Below, one piece after another: positions 42,647 through 52,125 of a stretch of 64,000 nt of DNA. The first letter of the stretch is position 1. Every line of letters begins with the position of its first letter. The position numbers and the translations under genes are program-made. Origin of the DNA: Ruminococcus sp. AF31-8BH (GTDB lineage Bacteria; Bacillota; Clostridia; Lachnospirales; Lachnospiraceae); the NCBI RefSeq assembly GCF_003460605.1, contig NZ_QTVN01000009.1:14778-78777 (forward strand), given 5' to 3'. Under the pieces are notes generated by a model, which saw only the letters and a list, made by a program, of their open reading frames with translations, was not told the DNA's origin and ran no database searches.

Positions 42647-45166
42647 ATGACACGTGTTTTAAAAGAAAGAACTTTTTCAGGAACAACTAACCCGGAAGCT
42701 GCGTCATGGGAGAATGAACATCGTCAGATAGCAAGAGAAGCAGCAGATGAGGGAATTGTTCTTCTGAAAAATGAAGACCAGATACTGCCTCTGAAACCGG
42801 GAAGTGCAGTTGCTGTTTATGGTGCAGGCGCAGGCAGAACAATCAAGGGTGGAACTGGCTCCGGCGATGTAAATGAGCGTGAGAACATTTCTATCTGGCA
42901 GGGGCTGAAAAATGCAGGTTACCAAATCACCAATGAAGACTGGATCAGCAGCTACGATCAGATTTATGAGAAAGCCCGTCAGGACTGGAAAAATGATATT
43001 AATGCAAGAGCCAGCCAGACTGGCGGTGATGTGATGGACTTTTTTACGGTTTACAGTACAACACCCTTTATTATGCCAACTGGTGATCCTGTAAAGGTAC
43101 CGGAAGCTGATGAAAGCACAGACACTGCAATCTATGTACTGAGCCGTGTTGCCGGAGAAGGCGCAGACCGCAATGCAGATAAAGGAGATTATTATCTGAA
43201 GGATGACGAGCGCCAGATGGTGGCAGATCTTTGCCAATATTACAAAAATGTTATTATTGTTATCAATGCAGGCGGACAGGTGGACCTTTCCTTTATGGAT
43301 GAATTTTCCAATATCAAAGCACTTCTGGTGATTGTACAGCCTGGAATGGAAGGAGGAAATGCTTTCGCAGATGTCATTTCCGGCAAGGTAAATCCATCTG
43401 GAAAGCTGGTGGATTCCTGGGCATATAAATATGAGGATTATCCAAGCGCAGCTACTTTTTCCCACAATAACGGTAATGTGGAAAAGGAGTTCTATGAGGA
43501 AGGACTTTATGTAGGATATCGCTATTTTGATACATTTGGAATTCCGGTTCGCTATGGCTTTGGATACGGACTTTCCTATACCACATTTGAAATTCAGAAT
43601 GCGTCAGTTAAAAAAGAACAGACAAATCTTCTGAAGGTTTCCATGTCTGTAAAGAATACTGGTGCTGTTGCCGGAAAGGAAGTTGTACAGGCATATGCTT
43701 CCTTACCTGGTGGCTCCATGGAAAAAGAGGCACATCGTCTGATCGCATATGCAAAAACAGAACTGTTACAGCCAGGAGAGGCGCAGAGCATCACGCTGGA
43801 AATCCCGGCAGAATGCTTAATCTCCTATGATGAGAAAAAAGCAGCATGGGTTCTGGAAAAAGGATTTTATGGAATCTTTCTTGGAAACAGCCTGGAAAGT
43901 GCCAATTTGACATTCGGGCTGCAGCTGGATCAGGATGCAGTTCTGGAAAAAGTGAAGAATCTTTTTCCGCTAAAGGATGCATTAAAAGAATTAGAGCAGC
44001 CAGCAGGTGCAACCTGTAAACGTGAAGCTGTACAAGCTGCGCTTGCCAGGTCAAAGCAGCTTCCGGTTCTGGAACTGAAAGCTGCTGAGTTTAAGACAAA
44101 GAAAATTGTATACCGTAAGAACAGTGAATTGGCTGCACCTGAGGCAATGGAATTTGTAAATACCCTTTCCGTGGAAGAGCTTATTAATCTGGCTGCCGGT
44201 GATCCTGGAAAAGCACAGGGTGGAAACCTGGGAGCAGCCGGAATTTCCGTACCAGGCTCCGCAGGTGAGACACATAGATGTGCTATTGACAAAGGTCTGG
44301 CAAGTATTGTTCTTGCAGATGGCCCGGCTGGCCTTCGCCTTATGAAATATTACAATGTAAATGAAGGAAAGATCATTTCCATGCCATTTGAATTCAGTCT
44401 GGAAGGCGGACTTTTCTACAATGGTCCTACTGAGCTTCCTGGCGACAGATACTACCAGTACTGTACGGCAATTCCAGTGGGAACCATGCTGGCACAGACC
44501 TGGAATACAGCCCTGATTGAAAAAGTGGGCGCTATGATTGGAAAAGAGATGGAGCATTTCGGAGTTACCTTATGGCTTGCTCCTGGAATGAATATCCACA
44601 GAAATCCTCTTTGTGGAAGAAACTTTGAGTACTATTCCGAGGATCCGTATGTAGCAGGTACCATTGCAGCTGCCATGACAAATGGCGTACAGTCCAACTA
44701 TGGATGCGGAACTACCATCAAGCATTTTGCATGTAACAACCAGGAAGACAATCGCATGGGCTCTGACAGCATTGTTTCTGAGAGAACCATCCGTGAGCTT
44801 TACCTGAAGGGCTTTGAGCTTGCAGTGAAAGAATCTCAGCCTCTTTCCATTATGACAAGTTATAATCTGATCAACGGCGTTCACGCTGCCAACAATTATG
44901 ATCTTTGCACAGAGGTGGCAAGAAATGAGTGGGGCTTTGGCGGTGCCATCATGACCGACTGGACAACCACTGAACGTGATGACAGCTGTACAGCTTCTGG
45001 CTGCATGTGCGCCGGAAACGACCTGGTTATGCCCGGCTGCTTCGGTGACCACGACAACCTGAAAAAAGAACTGGAAGCCGGAACCCTGAAGCTGGAAGAC
45101 CTGAAAGCCTGCATCGCAAGGCTGGTCAGCGTAATCTGGAAATCCAATCAGTATGAGGAAAATTAA
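42647..45166 (+). CDS. GH3 beta-glucosidase with inverted domain order
   Basis: 839 residues from ATG 42647, set by GGAGG nine bases upstream. The domain order is swapped relative to most GH3 enzymes: first the C-terminal-type (alpha/beta) domain (DEGIVLLKNEDQILPL, AVYGAGAGRTIKGGTGSGD), then fibronectin-III (YGFGYGLSYTTFEI), and last the catalytic barrel (LADGPAGLRLMKY, KHFACNNQEDNRMGSDS, IMTDWTTTERDD). The nucleophile Asp is in IMTDW, about residue 771. The same inversion is known from Butyrivibrio and Ruminococcus enzymes. No signal peptide, so it acts inside the cell on imported oligosaccharides. Confidence 0.93.
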   Translation: MTRVLKERTFSGTTNPEAASWENEHRQIAREAADEGIVLLKNEDQILPLKPGSAVAVYGAGAGRTIKGGTGSGDVNERENISIWQGLKNAGYQITNEDWISSYDQIYEKARQDWKNDINARASQTGGDVMDFFTVYSTTPFIMPTGDPVKVPEADESTDTAIYVLSRVAGEGADRNADKGDYYLKDDERQMVADLCQYYKNVIIVINAGGQVDLSFMDEFSNIKALLVIVQPGMEGGNAFADVISGKVNPSGKLVDSWAYKYEDYPSAATFSHNNGNVEKEFYEEGLYVGYRYFDTFGIPVRYGFGYGLSYTTFEIQNASVKKEQTNLLKVSMSVKNTGAVAGKEVVQAYASLPGGSMEKEAHRLIAYAKTELLQPGEAQSITLEIPAECLISYDEKKAAWVLEKGFYGIFLGNSLESANLTFGLQLDQDAVLEKVKNLFPLKDALKELEQPAGATCKREAVQAALARSKQLPVLELKAAEFKTKKIVYRKNSELAAPEAMEFVNTLSVEELINLAAGDPGKAQGGNLGAAGISVPGSAGETHRCAIDKGLASIVLADGPAGLRLMKYYNVNEGKIISMPFEFSLEGGLFYNGPTELPGDRYYQYCTAIPVGTMLAQTWNTALIEKVGAMIGKEMEHFGVTLWLAPGMNIHRNPLCGRNFEYYSEDPYVAGTIAAAMTNGVQSNYGCGTTIKHFACNNQEDNRMGSDSIVSERTIRELYLKGFELAVKESQPLSIMTSYNLINGVHAANNYDLCTEVARNEWGFGGAIMTDWTTTERDDSCTASGCMCAGNDLVMPGCFGDHDNLKKELEAGTLKLEDLKACIARLVSVIWKSNQYEEN

Positions 45167-45184
45167 ATAAATTTTTATATAAAG

Positions 45185-45224
45185 GAATCCCCCGGAGACA
45201 TATGGTGCTCCGGGGGATTCTTTT
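45185..45224 (+). terminator. Terminator of GH78-GH3 operon
   Basis: GAATCCCCCGGAG pairs perfectly with CTCCGGGGGATTC, followed by TTTTAC. Confidence 0.9.
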
Positions 45225-45243
45225 ACGAAATATTCATTGATTT

Positions 45244-45291
45244 AGAGCGTGCAACCAAAATCATTTCCGCAATTTGCACGCCCCACTTTGC
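45244..45291 (+). repeat. 48-bp REP-like repeat
   Basis: Starts AGAGCGTGCAAC, has AAAATCATTTCCGCAAT in the middle and ends CCCCACTTTGC. Arms GCGTGCA and TGCACGC pair. 42 of 48 positions match the copy at 59812. Confidence 0.8.
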
Positions 45292-45339
45292 AGTATATTT
45301 TACACGAATTCAGTTGCCGTAGCTGGAATGAGAAGAATT

Positions 45340-45618
45340 CTATTCATCCCATCCTTCATACAACCGTATATTCACCTGAATATTCCGCACTACATCGCCC
45401 TCTTCCAGTTCCATGTCGTCAGGGTCGGTAATGGGCGGGAGTTCCGGGACTTCTTCGGAAAGCTCTACTGAGATCCAGTCGAAAGCAGCGGCGTTGGCAT
45501 TTTCGATGGCTTCGTCTAAGGTGTCACCTTCTCCGAAGCAGCCCTCCAGGTCGGGGAAAGTTCCCTTGTAGCGGCCGTCTTCGGTTTTCTTAAAAACTGC
45601 AGGATATATAAATTTCAT
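45340..45618 (-). CDS. hicB: HicB-type antitoxin, orphan
   Basis: 92 residues with the HicB partial RNase H fold (YPAVFKKTEDGRYKGTFPDLEGCFGEGDTLDEA is split over the first 40 residues). HicB normally neutralises the mRNA-cleaving toxin HicA, but no HicA-sized ORF lies on either side. A C-terminal DNA-binding domain is also absent, so it is the short form. GGGAGG precedes the start. It is either a solitary regulator or the leftover of a toxin-antitoxin pair. Confidence 0.82.
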   Translation of the reverse strand: MKFIYPAVFKKTEDGRYKGTFPDLEGCFGEGDTLDEAIENANAAAFDWISVELSEEVPELPPITDPDDMELEEGDVVRNIQVNIRLYEGWDE

Positions 45619-45852
45619 AATAAACCTCCCAGGAAAATAAAGTAGTAAAATTCATTTTTAGAAATATTATAAGCGTTTAAGTCCGGAAATACAAGAGATG
45701 AAACAGTAAGATATTTATGTTTGCATTTAAATGGAAAAAGGAACGGGATTGTAAAAGCTACTGTAAAATGATATTCTTACATTTAAAGATAGTTTATACA
45801 ATGCTGTTGAAGGCCGATAGTATTTTAGAAAAATGACTGCGGGAGGCAAACT

Positions 45853-46731
45853 ATGGAATTTCAGCATGAACTGATCATACCCAATGAGGGGCTGCCGTTT
45901 AAAATATTTTTATTTGAGGGTGGACAGGGCCATTATGAGAGAGAGAAGCACTGGCACACATCTATCGAGATTTTTGCCGTGCTGAAAGGCAGACTGACGT
46001 TTTTTCTGAATGATGAGGAATATCCATTGGAGGCGGGTGAGCTGATTATTATCAATTCTAATGAGATTCATTCTATTTATGCGCCGGAAAAAAATGAAAC
46101 CGTAGTCCTGCAGATTCCGCTGAAGCAATTTGAAAAATATTTTACTGCACAACGCTTTATCCGTTTTACAAGCGCAGCCCGGCTGGCAAAGGATAAGAAT
46201 ACGAAGGCTCCGGATAACCGGAAACTGGCATTTTTTATAGAAGAATTGCACAAGGTATACCAGGCCAGGGAAGAAGGCTGGGAATATCGAACTATGGCAT
46301 TATATTATAATGTTTTGTACCTTATGGTAAAAGATTATCGTGAAACTAAAGCAGAGCAGGCGGAGATTCAGGATAGCCGTCGCCTGGATGCTTTGTCAAA
46401 AATTACCACTTATATGCGGGAGCATTATACCGAAGACCTGAAGCTTTCGGACATGGCAGCCCTTTTTGGATATTCCGATGCTTATTTGTCGCGAATGTTC
46501 AAAAAGTATGCGAAAATCAATTTTAAGGCGTATTTGCAGGAAATCCGCATGTCCTACGCCTACAGGGAGTTGAGTAACACAGAGAAAACCATCAGTCAGA
46601 TTGCTTTGGATAACGGATTTGCAAACAGCCGGGCCTTTTCCGGGGAGTTTCAGAAGAAGTACGGGATATTGCCAAGTGATTTCAGGCAAAAGCTGGCAGA
46701 TAATAAAAGGTCAAAAAAGTGCTATACATAA
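45853..46731 (+). CDS. AraC-family regulator with cupin sensor (second)
   Basis: 292 residues. The N-terminal half is a cupin (KHWHTSIEIFAVLKGRLTFFLN, LEAGELIIINSNEIHS). The C-terminal half has the AraC double helix-turn-helix (LKLSDMAALFGYSDAYLSRMFKKY and ISQIALDNGFANSRAFSGEF with a KKYGILPSDFR end). It lies upstream of the DUF4867-isomerase-xylulokinase genes on the same strand and probably controls them. GGGAGG precedes ATG 45853. The 234 bases before it show no clear operator. Confidence 0.9.
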   Translation: MEFQHELIIPNEGLPFKIFLFEGGQGHYEREKHWHTSIEIFAVLKGRLTFFLNDEEYPLEAGELIIINSNEIHSIYAPEKNETVVLQIPLKQFEKYFTAQRFIRFTSAARLAKDKNTKAPDNRKLAFFIEELHKVYQAREEGWEYRTMALYYNVLYLMVKDYRETKAEQAEIQDSRRLDALSKITTYMREHYTEDLKLSDMAALFGYSDAYLSRMFKKYAKINFKAYLQEIRMSYAYRELSNTEKTISQIALDNGFANSRAFSGEFQKKYGILPSDFRQKLADNKRSKKCYT

Positions 46732-46747
46732 GACAAGAAAACCGTCG

Positions 46748-46778
46748 AAAAGCATGCCAGGATATGGTATGCTTTTTT
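46748..46778 (+). terminator. Terminator after AraC-family gene
   Basis: AAAAGCATGCC pairs with GGTATGCTTTTTT (one wobble or mismatch), with a T-run. Confidence 0.75.
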
Positions 46779-46878
46779 CAACTTAAGGAGCTTGCGGAAA
46801 AGCTGTGGAAGACCGCTGGTTCTGAAATTTTGAGTGTAAGCCTGTCGGCATTCTGACAGGTGAAAAAGGAGGTTAATT

Positions 46879-47496
46879 GTGAAGATTCAGAAAGTAACAG
46901 ATCCGGCATTCCGCAAATACGGACAGGTGCTGGAGGGATACGATTTTACAAGCCTTATTAAAGAAATGAAGCACACACCGGTTCCCGAGGATGTAATTTA
47001 TGTTCCGTCAGTTGAGGAACTGGAAGCACTGGATGTTATGAAAAAATTGCAGAACAAGGGCTACGGCGGACTGCCTATCCAGATCGGATACTGCAACGGA
47101 CATAACAAGAAATTAAATGCAGTGGAGTATCACCGCAATTCCGAGATCAATGTGGCAGTGACAGACCTGGTTCTTCTGATCGGACATCAGCAGGATATTG
47201 AGCCAGATCATACATATGACACATCTAAGATCGAGGCATTCCTGGTACCTGCAGGAACCGGAATCGAAGTTTACGCAACTACACTTCACTATGCACCATG
47301 CCATGTGAACGAGGGCGGTTTCCAGTGCGTTGTTGTACTGCCGAAGGGAACCAACACAGAGCTTACTTTCCCAACTGAGAAGACCGGAGAGGACAGCCTG
47401 ATGACAGCCAAGAACAAATGGCTGATCGCCCACGAGGATGCGAAAATCGAAGGCGCATTCAATGGCCTGAAAGGTGAGAACATCACAATCGACTAA
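46879..47496 (+). CDS. DUF4867 family protein
   Basis: 205 residues, start GTG 46879 with AGGAGG seven bases upstream. The protein has a cupin-like look: VEYHRNSEINVAVTDLVLLIG and FLVPAGTGIEVYATTLHYAPCHV contain possible metal-binding His and Glu residues. DUF4867 genes often accompany fucose/arabinose isomerase-family genes in Clostridia, as here, so it may be a sugar mutarotase- or isomerase-like accessory enzyme. That role is inference. It is 63 bases upstream of the isomerase gene. Confidence 0.85.
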   Translation: MKIQKVTDPAFRKYGQVLEGYDFTSLIKEMKHTPVPEDVIYVPSVEELEALDVMKKLQNKGYGGLPIQIGYCNGHNKKLNAVEYHRNSEINVAVTDLVLLIGHQQDIEPDHTYDTSKIEAFLVPAGTGIEVYATTLHYAPCHVNEGGFQCVVVLPKGTNTELTFPTEKTGEDSLMTAKNKWLIAHEDAKIEGAFNGLKGENITID

Positions 47497-47559
47497 GTTT
47501 TTCAAATTAATTATAGCAATCAAATAATAAGAAAATTTAAATATGGAGGAATACCTATT

Positions 47560-49041
47560 ATGAACAATATACCAGTAGTAAAACTTGGATTAATCGCAGT
47601 AAGCCGTGACTGTTTCCCAATCGAGCTTTCCGAGAAGAGACGCGCAGCTATCATGGAAGCTTACAAAGGAGAGCTTTATGAATGTCCAGTAACTGTTGAG
47701 AATGAGAAAGACATGGAGAAGGCTCTTGAGGATGTAAACAAGGCAGAGTGCAACGCACTGGTTGTTTTCCTTGGAAACTTTGGACCTGAGACTCCTGAGA
47801 CTCTGATCGCAGAGAGATTTGACGGACCTTGCATGTATGTAGCAGCTGCTGAAGGCGACGGCGACATGATCAACGGACGTGGTGATGCTTACTGCGGTAT
47901 GCTGAACTGCTCCTACAACTTAAAGATGCGTCATCTTGAGGCTTATATTCCGGAATATCCGGTAGGAAGAGCTGATGACATTGCGAAGATGATCGCAGAC
48001 TTCGTACCAGTTGCACGTGCTGTCATCGGTGTTCGCAATCTGAAGATCATTACCTTTGGACCGCGTCCGCAGGACTTCTTCGCATGCAACGCACCGATCA
48101 AGGGACTTTATGAGCTGGGTGTTGAGATCGAAGAGAACTCTGAGCTTGACCTTCTGGTTGCTTACAAAGAGCATGAGAACGATCCTCGTATCCCGGAAGT
48201 TTGCGCAGATATGGCAAAAGAGATGGGCGAAGGCAGATACTATGCTGACCTTAGCGAGAGAATGGCACAGTTTGAGCTGACTCTTCTTGACTGGGCAGAG
48301 GCTCACAAGGGTGCAAGAAAATACGTTGCATTCGCTGACAAATGCTGGCCTGCATTCCCGTCACAGTTCGGATTTGAGCCTTGCTATGTAAACAGCCGTC
48401 TTGCTTCCAGAGGAATTCCGGTATCCTGTGAGGTTGATATTTACGGAGCACTCAGCGAGTACATCGGACTTTGCATTTCTCAGGATGCTGTTACACTCCT
48501 TGACATCAACAACTCTGTTCCGCAGTACATTTATGATGAGGACATCAAGGGAAGATATGATTACAAGCTGACAGATACATTCATGGGCTTCCATTGCGGA
48601 AATACTCCGGCATGCAAGATGTGCGAGTCCAGAGCAGTTAAATATCAGCTGATCCAGCACAGACTTCTTGAGCCGGCAGGATCTGAGCCAGACTTTACAA
48701 GAGGAACTCTTGAGGGAGATATCGCTGCATCTGATATTACATTCTATCGTCTGCAGTGCAACTCTGAAGGAGAACTGGTTTCCTATGTTGCAGAAGGTGA
48801 AGTCCTTGATGTACCTACAAGATCCTTCGGCGGTATCGGTATTTTCGCAATCAAGGAGATGGGAAGATTCTACCGTCACGTTCTCATCGAGGGCAACTTC
48901 CCGCATCATGGCGCAGTTATGTTTGGACACTACGGAAAAGCATTCTATGAAGTAGTGAAATTCCTTGGACTTGATGTGAAGAAGATCGGTTACAACCAGC
49001 CGGCTGGTGTAAGATATCCAACTGAGAATCCATGGGGCTAA
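47560..49041 (+). CDS. L-fucose/L-arabinose isomerase family protein
   Basis: 493-residue aldose-ketose isomerase homologue. Features are the start KLGLIAVSRDCFPIELSEKRR, VVFLGNFGPETPE, the central FACNAPIKGLYELG, a probable metal site in SCEVDIYGALSEYIGLCI, MGFHCGNTPACKM, and the C-terminal FPHHGAVMFGHYGK. It belongs to the fucose-isomerase-related branch, not to true AraA (araA lies at 62363). With xylulokinase downstream it probably converts an aldopentose or deoxy-sugar to a ketose that is then phosphorylated. AGGAGG precedes ATG 47560. Confidence 0.88.
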   Translation: MNNIPVVKLGLIAVSRDCFPIELSEKRRAAIMEAYKGELYECPVTVENEKDMEKALEDVNKAECNALVVFLGNFGPETPETLIAERFDGPCMYVAAAEGDGDMINGRGDAYCGMLNCSYNLKMRHLEAYIPEYPVGRADDIAKMIADFVPVARAVIGVRNLKIITFGPRPQDFFACNAPIKGLYELGVEIEENSELDLLVAYKEHENDPRIPEVCADMAKEMGEGRYYADLSERMAQFELTLLDWAEAHKGARKYVAFADKCWPAFPSQFGFEPCYVNSRLASRGIPVSCEVDIYGALSEYIGLCISQDAVTLLDINNSVPQYIYDEDIKGRYDYKLTDTFMGFHCGNTPACKMCESRAVKYQLIQHRLLEPAGSEPDFTRGTLEGDIAASDITFYRLQCNSEGELVSYVAEGEVLDVPTRSFGGIGIFAIKEMGRFYRHVLIEGNFPHHGAVMFGHYGKAFYEVVKFLGLDVKKIGYNQPAGVRYPTENPWG

Positions 49042-49074
49042 TTAAGTAACGTTAATAATTTATAGGCGTATAAA

Positions 49075-49109
49075 AACGGCCGTACCACTTTATGCGGTAC
49101 GGCTGTTTT
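49075..49109 (+). terminator. Attenuator-like hairpin between isomerase and kinase genes
   Basis: ACGGCCGTACC pairs with GGTACGGCTGT around eight bases, followed by TTTTGG. It ends just before the xylulokinase ribosome site and likely lowers kinase expression. Confidence 0.7.
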
Positions 49110-49124
49110 GGTAAGGAGGACAAA

Positions 49125-50585
49125 ATGTATTTTATCGGTGTTGACCTTGGTACTTCCGCAGTGAAGCTTCTTCTTATGGAAGAATCCGGAAAAATCTGTA
49201 ATATTGTTTCCAAAGAGTATCCCTTATTTTTTCCCCATCCGGGCTGGTCTGAGCAGAATCCGGAAGACTGGTACACCCAGAGCATGGCGGGAATGAAGGA
49301 ACTGACTGAGGGAATCGACCGCTCACAGGTTGCTGGAATCAGCTTTGGCGGTCAGATGCATGGCCTGGTAACTCTGGACGATCAGGACCAGGTAATCCGT
49401 CCTGCAATTCTCTGGAATGACGGGCGTACCTCTGAGGAGACTGATTATCTGAACAATGTGATCGGCAAGGATAAGCTTTCCCAGTACACTGCCAACATTG
49501 CGTTTGCCGGTTTTACTGCTCCGAAGATCCTGTGGATGAAGAAAAATGAGCCGGAGAAATTTGCGAAGGTTGTAAAGATCATGCTTCCGAAGGATTATCT
49601 TGCTTACCGCTTAAGCGGATCCTTCTGCACAGATGTTTCTGATGCATCCGGTATGCTGCTTCTTGATGTGAAGAACCGCTGCTGGTCTAAGGAAATGCTG
49701 GAGATCTGCGGCGTGAAGGAAGAGCAGCTTCCGAAGGTTTACGAGAGCTGGGAGGTTGTGGGAACCCTGAAGCCAGAGGTTGCGAAAGAGCTTGGTTTCT
49801 CCGAGAATGTGAAAGTAATCGCAGGAGCAGGTGACAATGCGGCAGCAGCTGTTGGAACCGGAACGGTTGGCGATGGCCAGTGCAACATTTCTCTTGGAAC
49901 ATCTGGAACTGTATTTATTTCCAGCAAGAATTTTGGCGTAGACGAGAACAATGCCCTTCATTCCTTCTGCCATGCAGACGGAAGCTATCACCTTATGGGA
50001 TGCATGCTCAGCGCTGCTTCCTGCAACAAATGGTGGGCTGAGGAGATTCTTGGAACCAAGGATTTCGCAGCAGAGCAGGCACCGATCACAAAGCTTGGAG
50101 AGAACCATGTTTACTTCCTTCCATACCTGATGGGAGAGCGTTCTCCTCACAATGACCCGGATGCAAGAGGCGTATTTTTCGGAATGTCCATGGACACTTC
50201 AAGAGCAGATATGACACAGGCTGTTCTGGAGGGGGTTGCGTTTGCACTTCGTGATTCCCTTGAGGTTGCCAAGAGCCTTGGCATCAAGATCGAGCGTACC
50301 AAGATCTGCGGCGGCGGAGCAAAGAGCCCTCTCTGGAAAAAGATTATTGCAAATGTGATGAACATTAAGGTGGATGTCCTGGAAGTGGAAGAGGGACCGT
50401 CCCTTGGCGGCGCTATGCTTGCAGCGGTAGGCTGCGGCGTTTTCCCGGATGTTGAGACAGCAGGCAAAAAACTTGCCAAAGTAGTAGATACCGTAGAACC
50501 AACTCCGGAACTGGCTGCCAAATATGAGGAAAGATACCAGAAATTCAGACAGCTGTATCCGACAATGAAACCATTATTTAAATAA
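49125..50585 (+). CDS. xylB: Xylulokinase
   Basis: FGGY-family kinase that phosphorylates D-xylulose, feeding the pentose phosphate route. 486 residues from ATG 49125 after AAGGAGG; an upstream in-frame start lies inside the hairpin. Conserved blocks are GVDLGTSAVKLLLM, SFGGQMHGLV, PAILWNDGRTSEE, LPKDYLAYRLSG, GAGDNAAAAVGTG and GGGAKSPLWKKI with the late nucleotide-binding Gly. The QMHG and WNDGR segments are characteristic of xylulokinase rather than other FGGY enzymes. Confidence 0.93.
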   Translation: MYFIGVDLGTSAVKLLLMEESGKICNIVSKEYPLFFPHPGWSEQNPEDWYTQSMAGMKELTEGIDRSQVAGISFGGQMHGLVTLDDQDQVIRPAILWNDGRTSEETDYLNNVIGKDKLSQYTANIAFAGFTAPKILWMKKNEPEKFAKVVKIMLPKDYLAYRLSGSFCTDVSDASGMLLLDVKNRCWSKEMLEICGVKEEQLPKVYESWEVVGTLKPEVAKELGFSENVKVIAGAGDNAAAAVGTGTVGDGQCNISLGTSGTVFISSKNFGVDENNALHSFCHADGSYHLMGCMLSAASCNKWWAEEILGTKDFAAEQAPITKLGENHVYFLPYLMGERSPHNDPDARGVFFGMSMDTSRADMTQAVLEGVAFALRDSLEVAKSLGIKIERTKICGGGAKSPLWKKIIANVMNIKVDVLEVEEGPSLGGAMLAAVGCGVFPDVETAGKKLAKVVDTVEPTPELAAKYEERYQKFRQLYPTMKPLFK

Positions 50586-50610
50586 GAATATGGAAGTTTA
50601 AGATTAAACA

Positions 50611-50656
50611 AAAAGCAAAACAGAGCGGTGCGTTATGACCGCTCTGTTTTGCTTTT
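50611..50656. terminator. Bidirectional terminator between xylB and HAD gene
   Basis: AAAAGCAAAACAGAGCGGT pairs perfectly with ACCGCTCTGTTTTGCTTTT. It has A-tracts and T-tracts on both sides and serves the convergent genes on either side. Confidence 0.9.
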
Positions 50657-50663
50657 GAGAACC

Positions 50664-51464
50664 TTATAGAACAAACTTTTCCAGAACCTCAGCCACTCCG
50701 TCTTCATTATTCGTATGCTTTGCAACATAGTCTGCATACTGCTTTACCCCGTCTGGGGCGTTGGACATGGCCGCGCCCAGGGCAGCGTAGCGGATCATGG
50801 GGAGGTCGTTGAAACCGTCGCCAATGGCAATGGTTTCGGCAGGGGAAAAGCCGTAGAGTTCTCCAATCCTGTCAATGGCAGCGGCTTTGGACACCTTGCT
50901 GTTGAAAAATTCCAGGTAAAAAGGCTTGGAAGTGCAAAAAGTAACATTCTGGAAATGGGCTGCACTGCGCAGCTCTTTTTCTATTTGCTGAATTTTCTCC
51001 ACATCATCATACCACAGGATTTTGGTAATGCCTTGGGAGAGAAGCTGTTCTATGGAGGGAATGGGAAGAGGCGTTACTTTGGTTGCCTGGCTGTATTCGT
51101 GGATGCGGTCATTTAACTGGTTTCCGTATAATTTGTTATCAGACCAGATGCACATGGTAGTGTCATAGCGGATGCCTGCTTCCAGGATTTTGCGGGCGTC
51201 ATCGGATGCAAGCTCCTGGCGGTAGAGGATTTTTTCTGTTGCAGAATCCAGGATCATAGCGCCGTTGTAGGTGATCACAGGCCCCTGAATGCCAAGCTGC
51301 TTCTGGTAGCGGGATACGCCCTGAATGGGACGGCCTGTACAGATGGAAAAAATCAGCCCTTTATCCACTGCCTGGCGGATGATTTTGACTGTATGTGGAG
51401 TGATCTCATTAGAATCATTTAATAAAGTGCCGTCCATATCGGCGGCTGCAAATTTGTATTTCAT
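50664..51464 (-). CDS. Cof-type HAD-IIB sugar phosphatase family protein
   Basis: 266 residues from ATG at 51464, set by AGGAG six bases upstream. Haloacid dehalogenase phosphatase of the Cof/YbiV type, acting on small phosphorylated metabolites. Nucleophile and acid are in DMDGTLLND (Asp9 and Asp11), motif II is FSICTGRP, the cap domain covers about residues 85-190, and the metal Asp residues are in IAIGDGFNDLPM. It converges on xylB with a shared terminator. Confidence 0.92.
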   Translation of the reverse strand: MKYKFAAADMDGTLLNDSNEITPHTVKIIRQAVDKGLIFSICTGRPIQGVSRYQKQLGIQGPVITYNGAMILDSATEKILYRQELASDDARKILEAGIRYDTTMCIWSDNKLYGNQLNDRIHEYSQATKVTPLPIPSIEQLLSQGITKILWYDDVEKIQQIEKELRSAAHFQNVTFCTSKPFYLEFFNSKVSKAAAIDRIGELYGFSPAETIAIGDGFNDLPMIRYAALGAAMSNAPDGVKQYADYVAKHTNNEDGVAEVLEKFVL

Positions 51465-51480
51465 AGTATTCTCCTGAATC

Positions 51481-51510
51481 GAGCCTGTTTGAAAAATCAT
51501 TTTTTTAATG
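51481..51510 (+). repeat. Partial REP-like repeat
   Basis: GAGCCTGTTTGAAAAATCATT matches, with one mismatch, the first half of the 48-bp repeat as seen at 17055-17102. It lies upstream of the HAD start codon. Confidence 0.5.
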
Positions 51511-51696
51511 GCCTTATGTGTCTTTGGTGATGCAAATAATTATACGATACCTGTGACCTCTCTTCAACTGCTTTTACATGTATAAAGATTGCCCGGGCAG
51601 GATTTGCCTGGAATTTACGAAGTGCCTGGCAATCACTTTTTGACTGTTTTTGTGCAAAGAAATTGTCTGGAAAATGTTGACGGACAGGGATAATAT

Positions 51697-52125
51697 ATGA
51701 AATTTAAGGCGGCATCCAGAGAAACGGTTGTGAAGCGCCTGCGGAAACGAATCGAACTTCAGGAAGAATCCAGCAAACGGGTCAATATGGAAGCGTGGCG
51801 GAATGCTCTGTATAAAAGAAGCGAATATGATGAGCTTACAGGCGTGCTGAACCGACGGGGCATCCGAAAATATATGGTTCAGGCATTTTCTGATGCAAAA
51901 GCTGTGGGGAATAAATTTGCCGTTTTGATCATTGATGTGGACTTTTTCAAAGAATATAATGATACTTATGGGCATGTAGCAGGGGATGAATTCCTGCTGG
52001 CAATCGGCGGATCCCAGACTATGTCAGTTATGGAAGCGGCGGATAAGGCGCTCTATGATTTGAAGAAAAATTCTAAAAATGGCTTTGTAATCGTAGAATC
52101 CCTCCAGGGAGAAGAAAATGGATAA
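51697..52125 (+). pseudogene. Internally deleted GGDEF diguanylate cyclase fragment
   Basis: 142 residues. The N-terminal half of a GGDEF domain is present (YDELTGVLNRRG, IIDVDFFKEYNDTYGHVAGD), then after FLLAIG the sequence jumps to the very end of the domain (EAADKALYDLKKNSKNGF). About 60 residues with the GG[D/E]EF active site are missing, so no cyclic-di-GMP can be made. The frame is still open, and its end overlaps the start of the next gene by eight bases. Confidence 0.7.

Noticed and set aside
45247..45340. hicA toxin gene next to hicB
   Set aside because: No 60-80-codon frame with a HicA-like start is found on either side of hicB.
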